From Bryopsis sp. KO-2023 (taxonomy: Eukaryota; Chlorophyta; Ulvophyceae; Bryopsidales; Bryopsidaceae): a stretch of 64,000 nt of DNA. The notes beneath the pieces were generated by a model. The model saw only the letters and a list, made by a program, of their open reading frames with translations, ran no database searches and had not been told where the DNA came from. Position numbers and translations under genes: made by a program. Shown here one piece after another: positions 63,925-64,000 of the stretch; positions within the stretch are counted from its first letter, which is position 1; each line of letters starts with the position of its first letter. Where the stretch lies: assembly GCA_030272585.1 (NCBI GenBank), contig BSYQ01000011.1:3844001-3908000 (forward strand), read 5' to 3'.

Positions 63925-64000
63925 AGGGGGGTGAGCACCCCCCTCCCTTTTCTTCTTTTTGGGGAGCTTTTTGAGGGTTTACTAAAGCGAAAATAAAAAG

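Overview
The window is nuclear DNA of an intron-rich eukaryote, most likely a microbial alga or other protist. The evidence is GT-AG introns with T-rich ends, plant-type telomeric repeats (CCCTAAA)n, a pentatricopeptide exon, a TOM1/THH1-type membrane protein and chromodomain-bearing Ty3/Gypsy elements. I cannot name the species or confidently the phylum. Introns hold many mononucleotide runs, often a T run joined to a G run.

Layout: (1) 1-0.4 kb is the edge of a PPR gene. 0.4-4 kb is mostly unassigned sequence with a LINE 3' fragment and TG microsatellites. (2) From 4.06 to 41.52 kb lies one host gene on the + strand, an ATR-type PI3K-like checkpoint kinase. At least 20 exons keep consistent splice phase through the FAT, kinase and FATC regions. 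Two exons of its kinase domain are split by transposable elements with perfect target-site duplications: a chromovirus (14727-23344) and a hAT DNA transposon (23842-40798) that itself contains a second chromovirus (23866-34521). (3) 42-47.1 kb is a transposon graveyard. It holds three ~1025-bp non-autonomous hAT elements, one inside another and two separated by a single base beyond their duplications; a fold-back CTGTGCA repeat; and a near-perfect inverted-repeat element with a GC-rich tract and telomeric repeats at its core. (4) 47.5-51.2 kb holds poorly recognised exons, including an RND/Patched-like N-terminal exon with an in-frame stop. (5) 52.06-57.11 kb (- strand) is a complete 11-exon Na+/H+ exchanger. 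(6) 58.1-61.1 kb is a tandem pair of intronless PAQR/adiponectin-receptor-like genes. (7) The right edge carries a TOM1/THH1-like seven-helix protein.

The host genes share no evident pathway. The strongest biology is in the mobile DNA. The hAT family has an autonomous member with an intact-looking transposase plus a second, spliced repeat-rich gene. Its ~1 kb non-autonomous relatives each carry a divergent pair of tRNA-like sequences around a shared palindromic TATA-containing centre, flanked by dense GATCGG repeats. Identical or near-identical LTRs and perfect target duplications show that much of this is recent.
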